A stretch of 64,000 bases of DNA, from NCBI GenBank assembly GCA_963205525.1, contig CAUJJP010000012.1, positions 1 through 64,000 of the forward strand, in the 5' to 3' direction. This DNA is from Pseudomonadota bacterium. GTDB lineage: Bacteria; Pseudomonadota; Gammaproteobacteria; Burkholderiales; Burkholderiaceae. The notes below the pieces were generated by a model that worked only from the letters and a program-made list of their open reading frames with translations, was not told where the DNA came from and did not search any database. The position numbers were made by a program, and so were the translations under genes. Positions within the stretch are counted from its first letter, which is position 1. Each line of letters opens with the position of its first letter. Below are positions 56,393-64,000 of the stretch, piece after piece.

Positions 56393-59300
56393 TCAGCCGA
56401 CCCAGCGCCGCGCGTTGCGGAACATGCGCATCCAGGGGCTGGGCGCACTGATGTCGCCCGGCGTCCAGCTCAGCAGCACGTTGCGGAACACGCGCTCGGG
56501 GTGCGGCATCATGGCCGTGAAGCGGCCGTCGGCGGTGGTCACGGCGGTGAGGCCGGCCGGGCTGCCGTTCGGGTTCGCGGGGTAGGTGTCGGTCGGCTGG
56601 CCCTGGCCGTCGACCCAGCGCGCGGCGCGCAAGACCTTGGCCGCGTCGCCGCGCTGCGAGAAGTCGGCCCGGCCCTCGCCGTGCGCCACCGCGATCGGGA
56701 TCCGGCTGCCGGCCATGCCGGCGAAGAACAGGCTGGGGCTGTCCAGCAGCTCGACCATCGCCAGCCTGGCCTCGAACTGCTCGCTGCGGTTGCGCACGAA
56801 GTGCGGCCAGTCGGCGGCGCCGGGAATGAGGGGGCCGAGGGCGGCCATCATCTGGCAGCCGTTGCAGATGCCGAGCGCGAAGCTGTCGCGGCGCGCGAAG
56901 AAGGCGGCGAACTGCTCCGCCAGCCGCGGGTTGAAGAGGATGGAGCGCGCCCAACCCTCGCCCGCGCCCAGGGTGTCGCCGTAGCTGAAGCCGCCGCAGG
57001 CGACGAAACCGACGAACTGGTCCAGCCGCGCACGGCCGGCCTGGAGGTCGGACATGTGGAGGTCGTGGGTCTGGAAGCCGGCGAGGTCGAAGGCGCGGCT
57101 GGTCTCGACGTGCGAGTTCACGCCCTGCTCGCGCAGGATGGCGAGCTTGGGTCGCACGCCGCTGGCGATGTAGGGCGCGGCGATGTCCTCGTCGGCGTCG
57201 AAGCCGAGCCGCAGGTGCAGCCCCGGCGCCGCGGCGTCGCTCGCCAGCGCGTGCTCGGCGTCGGCGTCCTCGGGGTTGTCGCGCGCGCGGGCGATGCGCC
57301 AGCTCACCTCGTCCCAGGCCGCCAGCAGATCCCCCAGCGCGGCGCTGAACTGGCAGCGCGTGTCGCGCCAGACCTCGACCACCGAGCGCTCGTTGGTGCT
57401 GCCGACGACGTGGCTGTGCGCCCCGAGGCCGTGCGCGCGCAGCACCGCGAGCGCGCTGTCGCGGTCGCTGCGCCGCACCTGCAGCAGCGCGCCCAGCTCC
57501 TCGCTGAACAGCGCGCGCAGGGTCAGCTCGTCGCGCCGGGCGCCGACCTGGCTGGCCCAGTTCTTGGAGTCGCCGTGGTCGGCCCGGCTGTCGCGGATGC
57601 CGTCGCCTTCGGTGACCAGGATGTCGACGTTCAGGCTCAGCCCGATGCGGCCGGCGAACGCCATCTCGCAGGCCGCCGCCCACAGGCCGCCGTCGCTGCG
57701 GTCGTGGTAGGCCAGCAGCAGATGGCGCGCCCGCAGCTCGTTGACCGCCGCCACCAGCGCCTTCAGCAGCGCCGGGTCGTCGAGGTCGGGCACGCCGTCG
57801 TGCTCGGCGCTGCCGAACTGGCCCAGCACCTGCGCCAGCATGGAGCCGGCGAGCCGGTTGCGTCCGCCGCCCAGGTCGACCAGCAGCAGCGAGGTCTGGC
57901 CGGGCTGCAGCTGCGGCGTCAGGGTGCCGCGCACGTCGTCGAGGCTGGCGAAGGCGCTCACGATGAGCGACACCGGCGCCACCACCTTGCGGTCCTGATC
58001 GCCGTCGCGCCACTGGCTGCGCATGGACAGCGAGTCCTTGCCCACCGGGATGCCTATGCCCAGCGCCGGGCACAGCTCCATGCCCACCGCGCGCACGGTG
58101 TCGAACAGCGCCGCATCCTCGCCCGGCTCACCGCAGGCGGCCATCCAGTTGGCGCTGAGCTTGACGCGATCGAGCTCGATCGGCGCCGCCAGCAGGTTGG
58201 TGATCGCCTCGCCGACCGCCATCCGCCCCGAGGCCGGCGCGTCCAGCGCCGCCAGCGGCGTGCGCTCGCCCATGCACATGGCCTCGCCACGGAAGCCGAC
58301 GTGGTCGGCCAGGGTGACGGCGACGTCGGCCACCGGCACCTGCCAGGGGCCGACCATGGGGTCGCGGTGGTTCAGGCCGCCGACCGTGCGGTCGCCGATG
58401 GTGACCAGGAAACGTTTGCTCGCCACCGTCGGATGGCGCAGCACGGCCAGCGCCACCTCGGCCAGCTTGACGCCGTCCAGCTCCAGCCACGCCTGCTGGC
58501 GCGCCACGCGCTGCACCTCGCGCCGCATCTTGGGCGGCTTGCCCAGCAGCAGCGGCATCGGCATGTCGATCACACGCTCGCCGCCGGGGCCGTCCTCGAC
58601 CACCAGCTCGGTCGCCTCGGTGGCGCTGCCGACGACCGCGAACGGGCAGCGCTCGCGCGCGCACATGGCCTCGAACAGCGGCAGCCCGGCCGGGTCGAGC
58701 GCGATCACGTAGCGCTCCTGGCTCTCGTTGCACCAGATCTCGCGCGGCGCCAGGCCGGTCTCCTCCAGCGGCACCCGCCGCAGGTCGAAACGTGCGCCGC
58801 GGCCGGCGCCGTCGGCCAGTTCCGGGAAGGCGTTGGACAGGCCGCCCGCGCCGACTTCGTGGATGGCGAGCACCGGGTTCGCCTCGCCCAGGGCCCAGCA
58901 GTGGTTGATGACCTCCTGCGCGCGGCGCTGGATCTCGGGATTGCCGCGCTGCACGCTGTCGAAGTCCAGCGCCGCGCTGTTGGCGCCGGCCGCCATCGAG
59001 CTCGCCGCCCCGCCGCCCATGCCGATGCGCATGCCCGGCCCGCCGAGCTGGATCAGCAGGGTGCCGGCGCCGAACACCTTCTTGTGCGTCTGGCCGGCGT
59101 CTATGCTGCCCAGCCCGCCGGCGATCATGATGGGCTTGTGGTAGCCGCGCCGCACCCCGGCCACGGTCTGCTCGAAGACGCGGAAGTAGCCGCCCAGGTT
59201 GGGGCGGCCGAACTCGTTGTTGAAGGCCGCGCCGCCCAGCGGCCCCTCGGTCATGATCTGCAAGGCGCTGGCGATGTGCGCCGGGCGACCGACCGGGTCG

Positions 59301-60397
59301 CGCTCCCAGCGCTCGTCGGTGCCCGGCAGGTGCAGGTTGGACACCGAGTAGCCGGTCAGTCCGGCCTTGGGACGGGCGCCGCGGCCGGTCGCGCCCTCGT
59401 CGCGGATCTCGCCGCCGGCACCGGTGGCGGCGCCCGGGAAGGGGCTGATCGCGGTCGGGTGGTTGTGCGTCTCCACCTTCATCAGCACCTGCACCTGGGC
59501 CGCGCGCGCGCCATAGGCAGGGGCGTTGGTGAAGCCCTGCGGCAGCCAGCGCTCGGCCGGCCCGCCCGCCATCACCGCCGCGTTGTCGCTGTAGGCGACC
59601 ACCGTGTGCTGCGGGCTGGTCTGCTCGGTGTGGCGGATCATGCCGAACATGGAGCGCGGCTGCGGCTGGCCGTCGATCACGAACTCGGCGTTGAAGATCT
59701 TGTGCCGGCAGTGCTCGCTGTTGGCCTGCGCGAACATCATCAGCTCGACGTCGCTCGGGTTGCGCCCCAGCGCCTGGAAGGCCTCGGCGAGGTAGTCGAT
59801 CTCGTCGTCCGACAGCGCGAGGCCGAACTCGGCGTTCGCCGCCACCAGCGCGCTTCGCCCGCCGCCCAGGACGTCGATGTGCGCCAGCGGCGGTGCCGGC
59901 TGCGGCGCGAACAGCTGCAGCGCCTGGTCGCGCGTGAAGGCCACGCTCTCGGTCATGCGGTCGTGCAGCAGCGCCGCGACCGCGGCGCGCTCCTGGGCGT
60001 CCAGCGGTTTCGCGGCGCCGAGCAGGCCGGTTTTCAGCTTCAGGCGGATCTCGGTGATGCGCTCGATGCGGTGCAGCACGGCGCCGTCGGCGCCCAGGCA
60101 GTTGCGCGCGATGTCGGTCGCCTTGCTGGCCCAGGGCGAGACGGTGCCCAGGCGCGGCAGCACGAGCACGACCTCGCCGTCCGGCGGGGCATCGCAGGGC
60201 GGCCCGTAGCGCAGCAAGGCGGCCAGCCGGTCCTGCAGCGCCGTGCTGGCGGCGCCGTCCAGCGCCACCAGGTGGACGTGGCGCGCCGCGACCCCGGTGA
60301 TGCGCGGACAGACCGCCTGCAGCCTGCCCAGCAGCGCGCGTGCGCGAAAGTCCGACCAGGCGTTGCCGCCCTCGAAGCTCAGGATCTCGTATGCCAT
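56393..60397 (-). CDS. purL: Phosphoribosylformylglycinamidine synthase
   Basis: 1334 residues, the full-length single-chain PurL of proteobacteria. The N-terminal PurS-like domain begins [19 protein letters not shown]. The two AIRS-related halves follow, with [29 protein letters not shown] and [15 protein letters not shown]. The C-terminal glutaminase has the nucleophile in [13 protein letters not shown] and His/Glu in the end segment ([10 protein letters not shown]). It converts FGAR, ATP and glutamine to FGAM in purine synthesis. Divergent from map, 62 bp away. Confidence 0.97.
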   Translation of the reverse strand: MAYEILSFEGGNAWSDFRARALLGRLQAVCPRITGVAARHVHLVALDGAASTALQDRLAALLRYGPPCDAPPDGEVVLVLPRLGTVSPWASKATDIARNCLGADGAVLHRIERITEIRLKLKTGLLGAAKPLDAQERAAVAALLHDRMTESVAFTRDQALQLFAPQPAPPLAHIDVLGGGRSALVAANAEFGLALSDDEIDYLAEAFQALGRNPSDVELMMFAQANSEHCRHKIFNAEFVIDGQPQPRSMFGMIRHTEQTSPQHTVVAYSDNAAVMAGGPAERWLPQGFTNAPAYGARAAQVQVLMKVETHNHPTAISPFPGAATGAGGEIRDEGATGRGARPKAGLTGYSVSNLHLPGTDERWERDPVGRPAHIASALQIMTEGPLGGAAFNNEFGRPNLGGYFRVFEQTVAGVRRGYHKPIMIAGGLGSIDAGQTHKKVFGAGTLLIQLGGPGMRIGMGGGAASSMAAGANSAALDFDSVQRGNPEIQRRAQEVINHCWALGEANPVLAIHEVGAGGLSNAFPELADGAGRGARFDLRRVPLEETGLAPREIWCNESQERYVIALDPAGLPLFEAMCARERCPFAVVGSATEATELVVEDGPGGERVIDMPMPLLLGKPPKMRREVQRVARQQAWLELDGVKLAEVALAVLRHPTVASKRFLVTIGDRTVGGLNHRDPMVGPWQVPVADVAVTLADHVGFRGEAMCMGERTPLAALDAPASGRMAVGEAITNLLAAPIELDRVKLSANWMAACGEPGEDAALFDTVRAVGMELCPALGIGIPVGKDSLSMRSQWRDGDQDRKVVAPVSLIVSAFASLDDVRGTLTPQLQPGQTSLLLVDLGGGRNRLAGSMLAQVLGQFGSAEHDGVPDLDDPALLKALVAAVNELRARHLLLAYHDRSDGGLWAAACEMAFAGRIGLSLNVDILVTEGDGIRDSRADHGDSKNWASQVGARRDELTLRALFSEELGALLQVRRSDRDSALAVLRAHGLGAHSHVVGSTNERSVVEVWRDTRCQFSAALGDLLAAWDEVSWRIARARDNPEDADAEHALASDAAAPGLHLRLGFDADEDIAAPYIASGVRPKLAILREQGVNSHVETSRAFDLAGFQTHDLHMSDLQAGRARLDQFVGFVACGGFSYGDTLGAGEGWARSILFNPRLAEQFAAFFARRDSFALGICNGCQMMAALGPLIPGAADWPHFVRNRSEQFEARLAMVELLDSPSLFFAGMAGSRIPIAVAHGEGRADFSQRGDAAKVLRAARWVDGQGQPTDTYPANPNGSPAGLTAVTTADGRFTAMMPHPERVFRNVLLSWTPGDISAPSPWMRMFRNARRWVG

Positions 60398-60445
60398 CGC
60401 GCCAGCCGCCATCGGGGGGAACCCGGCATTTTACGAGGCCGGTGG

Positions 60446-60451
60446 GATAAT
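60446..60451 (+). promoter_or_regulatory. Probable extended -10 element (TGGGATAAT) for map
   Basis: TG-N-GATAAT ends 8 bp before the ATG at 60460, so a normal start site would fall at or within 3 nt of the ATG. The map mRNA may be leaderless; no Shine-Dalgarno sequence precedes the ATG. The same ATAATCCCG string precedes ybgC. Confidence 0.45.
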
Positions 60452-60459
60452 CCCGGCGC

Positions 60460-61284
60460 ATGACGATCACGCCCAAGACCGCCGCCGAAATCGAATCCAT
60501 GCGCATCGCCTGCCGGCTCGCGGCCGAGGTGCTGGACGTGCTGGCGCCGCAGGTGGTGGCGGGCGTGACGACGGCGCAACTGGACAAGGCGGCGCACGAT
60601 CACATGGTGAACGTGCAGGGCACGGTGCCGGCCACCCTGGGTTACCAGCCGCCGGGCTATCCGGCCTATCCGGCGTCGTGCTGCACCTCGGTCAACCACC
60701 AGGTCTGCCACGGCATCCCGAACGACCGGCCGCTGAAGAACGGCGACATCGTCAACATCGACATCACCGTCATCAAGGACGGCTGGCACGGTGACACGAG
60801 CCGCATGTTCATCGTCGGCGAGGGCTCGATCCAGGCCAGGCGCCTGTGCCAGATCACCTACGAGGCGATGTGGAAGGGCATCGTCAGGGTGCGCCCGGGG
60901 GCACGCCTGGGCGACATCGGCCACGCCATCCAGACCTTCACCGAGGACGCCGGCTTCTCGGTCGTGCGCGAGTTCTGCGGCCACGGCATCGGCCGGCGCT
61001 TCCACGAGGAGCCGCAGGTGCTGCACTACGGCCGCCCGGGCACGCTGGAGGAACTGGCGCCGGGCATGATCTTCACCATCGAGCCGATGATCAACGCCGG
61101 CCGGCGCGAGATCCGCGAGCTCGGCGACGGCTGGACCATCGTCACCCGCGACCGCTCCTTGTCGGCGCAGTGGGAGCACACCGTGCTCGTCACCGAAACC
61201 GGCTACGAGGTGCTGACCCTGTCGCCCGGTTGCGCGCCGGCACCCGCCTTCGCGGCCCCCGCCGGCGCCCTCGCCGCGCCCTGA
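60460..61284 (+). CDS. map: Type I methionine aminopeptidase
   Basis: 274 residues, pita-bread fold. The metal ligands are all visible: Asp in VNIDITVIKDGWHGDTSRMF (two Asp), His in FCGHGIGRRFHEEP, Glu in FTIEPMINAG and Glu in SAQWEHTVLV. It removes initiator Met from new proteins. The C-terminal 20 residues are an Ala/Pro extension. It is followed 10 bp later by glnD, a common Burkholderiales order. The 5' region suggests a leaderless transcript. Confidence 0.96.
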   Translation: MTITPKTAAEIESMRIACRLAAEVLDVLAPQVVAGVTTAQLDKAAHDHMVNVQGTVPATLGYQPPGYPAYPASCCTSVNHQVCHGIPNDRPLKNGDIVNIDITVIKDGWHGDTSRMFIVGEGSIQARRLCQITYEAMWKGIVRVRPGARLGDIGHAIQTFTEDAGFSVVREFCGHGIGRRFHEEPQVLHYGRPGTLEELAPGMIFTIEPMINAGRREIRELGDGWTIVTRDRSLSAQWEHTVLVTETGYEVLTLSPGCAPAPAFAAPAGALAAP

Positions 61285-61294
61285 GGCCCACCCC

Positions 61295-63892
61295 GTGGCC
61301 GAGCTGCCCGCGGCGATGCTGACCGCGCTGCGCGCGAGCACGCGCGACGGCAAGGCCGCGCTGCTGGAGAGCTTCCGCCAGGCCAGGCCGACGATCACCG
61401 CCGCCCAGACCCTGCTGCGCGGCCTGACCCGGCACGTGGACGCCACCCTGGGCGCACTGTGGGCGCAGGCCGGGCTGCCGGCGGGCGCGGCGCTGGTGGC
61501 GGTGGGCGGCTACGGGCGCGGCGAGCTCTTCCCCTACTCCGACGTCGACGTGCTGGTGCTGCTGGCGCAGGCGCCGAGCGCGGCCGAGCGGGCGGCGGTC
61601 GAGTCCTTCGTCAGCGCCTGCTGGGACCTCGGACTGGAGATCGGCAGCGCGGTGCGCACCGCCGAGGAATGCCTGCAGGAGGCGGCGCGCGACGTCACCG
61701 TGCAGACCGCGCTGCTGGAGTCGCGCCTGGTCTGCGGCCAGCGCACCACCTATGCCGCACTCGCGCGTGCCGGCACGGCGGCGCTGGACGCGCGCGCCTT
61801 CCTGCGCGCCAAGACGCTGGAGATGCGCCAGCGCCACCTCAAGTACGAGGGAACACCCTACGCGCTGGAGCCCAACTGCAAGGAAAGCCCGGGCGGCCTG
61901 CGCGACCTGCAGGTGGTGATCTGGGTCGCGCGCGGCGCCGGGTTGGGCAACACCTGGAGCGAACTCGCCGCCAAGGGTCTGATCAGCGCCTTCGAGGTGC
62001 GCCAGCTGCAGCGCAACGAAGGCCTGCTCAAGCTGATCCGGGCCCGCTTGCACCTGATCGCCGGGCGGCGCGAGGACCGGCTGGTGTTCGACCTCCAGAC
62101 CGCGGTGGCGAACAGCTTCGGCCTCAAGCCGCAGCGCGGCCAGCGCAACTCCGAGGCGCTGATGCACCGCTACTACTGGGCGGCGAAGGCGGTCACGCAG
62201 CTCAACCAGATCCTGATGCTGGGCATCGAGGAGAAGGTGCTGGGCTCGGAAGACGCGCCGATGCGGCGCATCAACGCCCGCTTCTTCGACCGCGGCGGCA
62301 TGCTGGAGGTGGCGCAGGACGACTTGTACGCGCGCGACCGGCACGCCATCCTGGAGACCTTCCTGGTCTACGAGCAGACGCCCGGCATCAAGGGCTTGTC
62401 GGCGCGCACCCTGCGCGCGCTGTACAACGCGCGCGAGCTGATGGACACGCACTTTCGCCGCGACCCGGTGAACCGCGAGACCTTCATGGCCATCCTGCGC
62501 CAGCCGCAGGGCATCACCCACGTGTTCCGGCTCATGAACCAGACCTCGGTGCTGGGCCGCTACCTGTGGGTGTTCCGGCGCATCGTCGGGCGCATGCAGC
62601 ACGACCTGTTCCACGCCTACACGGTGGACCAGCACATCCTGATGGTGCTGCGCAACGTGCGCCGCTTCTTCATCCCCGAGCACGCGCACGAGTACCCGCT
62701 GTGCTCGCAGCTCGCGGCCGACTGGGACAAGCCCTGGCTGCTGTACATCGCCGCCCTCTTCCACGACGTCGCCAAGGGCCGCGGCGGCGACCACAGCGAG
62801 CTCGGCGCGAAGGACGTGCGGCGCTTCTGCCGCGACCATGGCGTCGGCGGCGAGGACGCCGCGCTGTGCGAGTTCCTGGTCCGCCACCACCTGCAGATGA
62901 GCCTGGTGGCGCAGAAGGAGGACTTGTCCGACCCCGAGGTCATCGCCCGCTTCGCGGCCCTGGTCGGAACGCCGCGGCGCCTGATCGGGCTGCACCTGCT
63001 GACGGTGGCCGACATCCGCGGCACCGGGCCCAAGGTCTGGAACGCCTGGAAGGGCAAGCTGCTGCTGGACCTGTTCCAGCTCACGCTGCGCGCCCTGGGC
63101 GGTGCCCAGCCCAACCAGCAGGCCGAGATCGAGGCGCGCAAGGCCGAGGCGCGGCGCCGCCTGGCGCTGCGCTCGCAGCGCCCGGGGGTCGAGCTGCCGC
63201 TGTGGGCGACCCTGGACACGCGCTACTTCGCGCGCCACGACGCGGCCGACATCGCCTGGCACGCGCGCTCGCTCGGGCGCTACCTGGAGGCGGCGCGGCC
63301 GGTGGTCTGCGCGCGGCCGGCGGCGATCGGCGAAGGGCTGCAGGTGCTGGTCTACGCGCCCGACGCGCCGGAGCTGTTTGCCCGCATCTGCGGCTACTTC
63401 GACGGCGCCGGCTTCAGCATCCTGGACGCGCGCGTGCACACCACCTCCAAGGGCTATGCGCTGGACACCTTCCACGTCGAGAGCCTGCACCTGAGCGAGC
63501 ACGGCCCGGGCGCCTACCGCGACCTCGTCGCGCTGGTGGAAACCCAGCTCGCGGCGGCCCTGCAGGCGCCCGGGCCGCTGCCCACGCCGAGCCGGCGCCG
63601 GCTCTCGCGGCGCGTGCGCTCCTTCCCGGTCACGCCGCGCGTGTCGCTGCTGCCCGACGAGCGCGCCCAGCGCTGGCTGCTGACGATCAGCGCCAGCGAC
63701 CGCTCCGGCCTGCTGTACGCGATCGCGCGCGTGTTCGCCGAGCACCGCATCAACCTGCAGCTGGCCAAGATCAGCACCCTGGGCGAACGGGTGGAGGACA
63801 CCTTCCTCGTCGACGGCGCCGCGCTGCAGCACGCCCGCACCCAGCTGCAGATCGAGACCGAGCTGCTGGACGCGGTGGCGACGCCGGCATGA
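61295..63892 (+). CDS. glnD: [Protein-PII] uridylyltransferase / uridylyl-removing enzyme
   Basis: 865 residues from GTG 61295, 10 bp after map. The nucleotidyltransferase domain has VAVGGYGRGELFPYSDVDVLVLL (catalytic Gly and Asp residues). The HD domain (about 475-600) has LFHDVAKGRGGDHSELG. Two C-terminal ACT domains (GYFDGAGFSILDARVHTTSKG; LLTISASDRSGLLYAIARVFAEHRINLQLAKI) bind glutamine. It uridylylates PII when nitrogen is short and removes the group when glutamine is high. Confidence 0.97.
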   Translation: MAELPAAMLTALRASTRDGKAALLESFRQARPTITAAQTLLRGLTRHVDATLGALWAQAGLPAGAALVAVGGYGRGELFPYSDVDVLVLLAQAPSAAERAAVESFVSACWDLGLEIGSAVRTAEECLQEAARDVTVQTALLESRLVCGQRTTYAALARAGTAALDARAFLRAKTLEMRQRHLKYEGTPYALEPNCKESPGGLRDLQVVIWVARGAGLGNTWSELAAKGLISAFEVRQLQRNEGLLKLIRARLHLIAGRREDRLVFDLQTAVANSFGLKPQRGQRNSEALMHRYYWAAKAVTQLNQILMLGIEEKVLGSEDAPMRRINARFFDRGGMLEVAQDDLYARDRHAILETFLVYEQTPGIKGLSARTLRALYNARELMDTHFRRDPVNRETFMAILRQPQGITHVFRLMNQTSVLGRYLWVFRRIVGRMQHDLFHAYTVDQHILMVLRNVRRFFIPEHAHEYPLCSQLAADWDKPWLLYIAALFHDVAKGRGGDHSELGAKDVRRFCRDHGVGGEDAALCEFLVRHHLQMSLVAQKEDLSDPEVIARFAALVGTPRRLIGLHLLTVADIRGTGPKVWNAWKGKLLLDLFQLTLRALGGAQPNQQAEIEARKAEARRRLALRSQRPGVELPLWATLDTRYFARHDAADIAWHARSLGRYLEAARPVVCARPAAIGEGLQVLVYAPDAPELFARICGYFDGAGFSILDARVHTTSKGYALDTFHVESLHLSEHGPGAYRDLVALVETQLAAALQAPGPLPTPSRRRLSRRVRSFPVTPRVSLLPDERAQRWLLTISASDRSGLLYAIARVFAEHRINLQLAKISTLGERVEDTFLVDGAALQHARTQLQIETELLDAVATPA

Positions 63893-63914
63893 GGCCACAC
63901 CCCACCCCTGCGCG

Positions 63915-64000
63915 ATGAGCCTGAAGCCGGTCAGCGCCCACGACTACGCCGCCGATCCCGCCGCCTGGGACGCGGTGATAGACGCCCGCTCGCCCTCGGA
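63915..64000 (+). CDS. Rhodanese-domain protein, probable tRNA 2-selenouridine synthase (N-terminal part)
   Basis: Only 28 residues are in the window: MSLKPVSAHDYAADPAAWDA followed by VIDARSPSE. The pattern DAVIDARSPSE is the start of a rhodanese domain and resembles MnmH/SelU proteins, which begin with a rhodanese domain and exchange sulfur for selenium in tRNA wobble 2-thiouridine. A stand-alone rhodanese is also possible. The gene runs past the right edge. Confidence 0.5.
   Translation, partial: MSLKPVSAHDYAADPAAWDAVIDARSPS

Noticed and set aside
56501..60463. 1300-codon plus-strand open frame opposite purL
   Set aside because: Shadow of purL. The His/Gln/Arg/Ala-rich composition and lack of family motifs are typical of antisense frames in 70 percent GC DNA.

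Overview
This window looks like chromosomal DNA of a facultatively denitrifying betaproteobacterium, most likely Burkholderiales. GC content is very high (about 70 percent by eye). Supporting features are an HU protein with a histone H1-like lysine/alanine tail, a map-glnD-rhodanese gene order, a PEP-CTERM protein and CoA-dependent aromatic catabolism genes. Both edges cut genes: an aminotransferase at the left and a rhodanese-domain protein at the right.

Layout. (1) 1183-16324, plus strand: a tightly overlapping type IV pilus / MSHA / type II secretion-like operon. It encodes three canonical pseudopilins, a fused PilM-PilN-like protein, PilO-, PilT-, MshE/GspE-, GspF- and PilP-like proteins and an MshL-type secretin. 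It ends with a membrane pentaheme cytochrome c and a non-canonical GspG-like protein. (2) 16389-20340: a MoxR-DUF58-transglutaminase module whose transglutaminase core lacks the usual catalytic Cys, followed by an FTR1-type permease, a PEGA-tailed Ser/Thr kinase and a TssQ-like lipoprotein. (3) 23898-26458: ybgC-tolQ-tolR-tolA. (4) 26502-30751, minus strand: pyroglutamyl peptidase overlapping an ATP-dependent 5-oxoprolinase. (5) An orphan PilB/GspE ATPase and the HU-H1 protein. (6) 34419-38486: a fused flavin monooxygenase / old-yellow-enzyme acting on an aryl-CoA, with an SDR, a MarR regulator and a hotdog thioesterase. (7) 38531-48240, minus strand: a nine-gene respiratory operon. (8) 48462-55638: a CtaA-like protein, a DNR-type regulator, a diverged NirF-like protein, cytochrome c551, cytochrome cd1 nitrite reductase (nirS) and a TonB-dependent receptor. 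(9) A PEP-CTERM lectin, purL, map, glnD and the start of an MnmH-like gene.

The most unusual part is 38.5-53.5 kb. NirS makes NO. The 45.8-48.0 kb pair is a ba3-like heme-copper enzyme with a CuA subunit. Its catalytic subunit keeps all six histidine ligands but has Gln where oxidases have the cross-linked Tyr, so it is probably a CuA-type NO reductase (NorSY/sNOR-like), not an oxygen reductase. The same operon encodes heme O synthase, a Sco protein, a second diverged heme-copper subunit I homologue and two fused cytochromes b. One fusion ends in two 4Fe-4S clusters plus an MvhD-like domain; the other ends in a 2Fe-2S ferredoxin plus an FAD/NAD(P)H reductase. Perfect FNR/DNR boxes (TTGA-N6-TCAA) lie upstream of this operon, of the DNR-type gene and of nirS, and one more precedes a small unknown gene at 665. 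I infer a coordinated NO2-/NO respiratory chain with an unusual direct link to cytoplasmic reductants.
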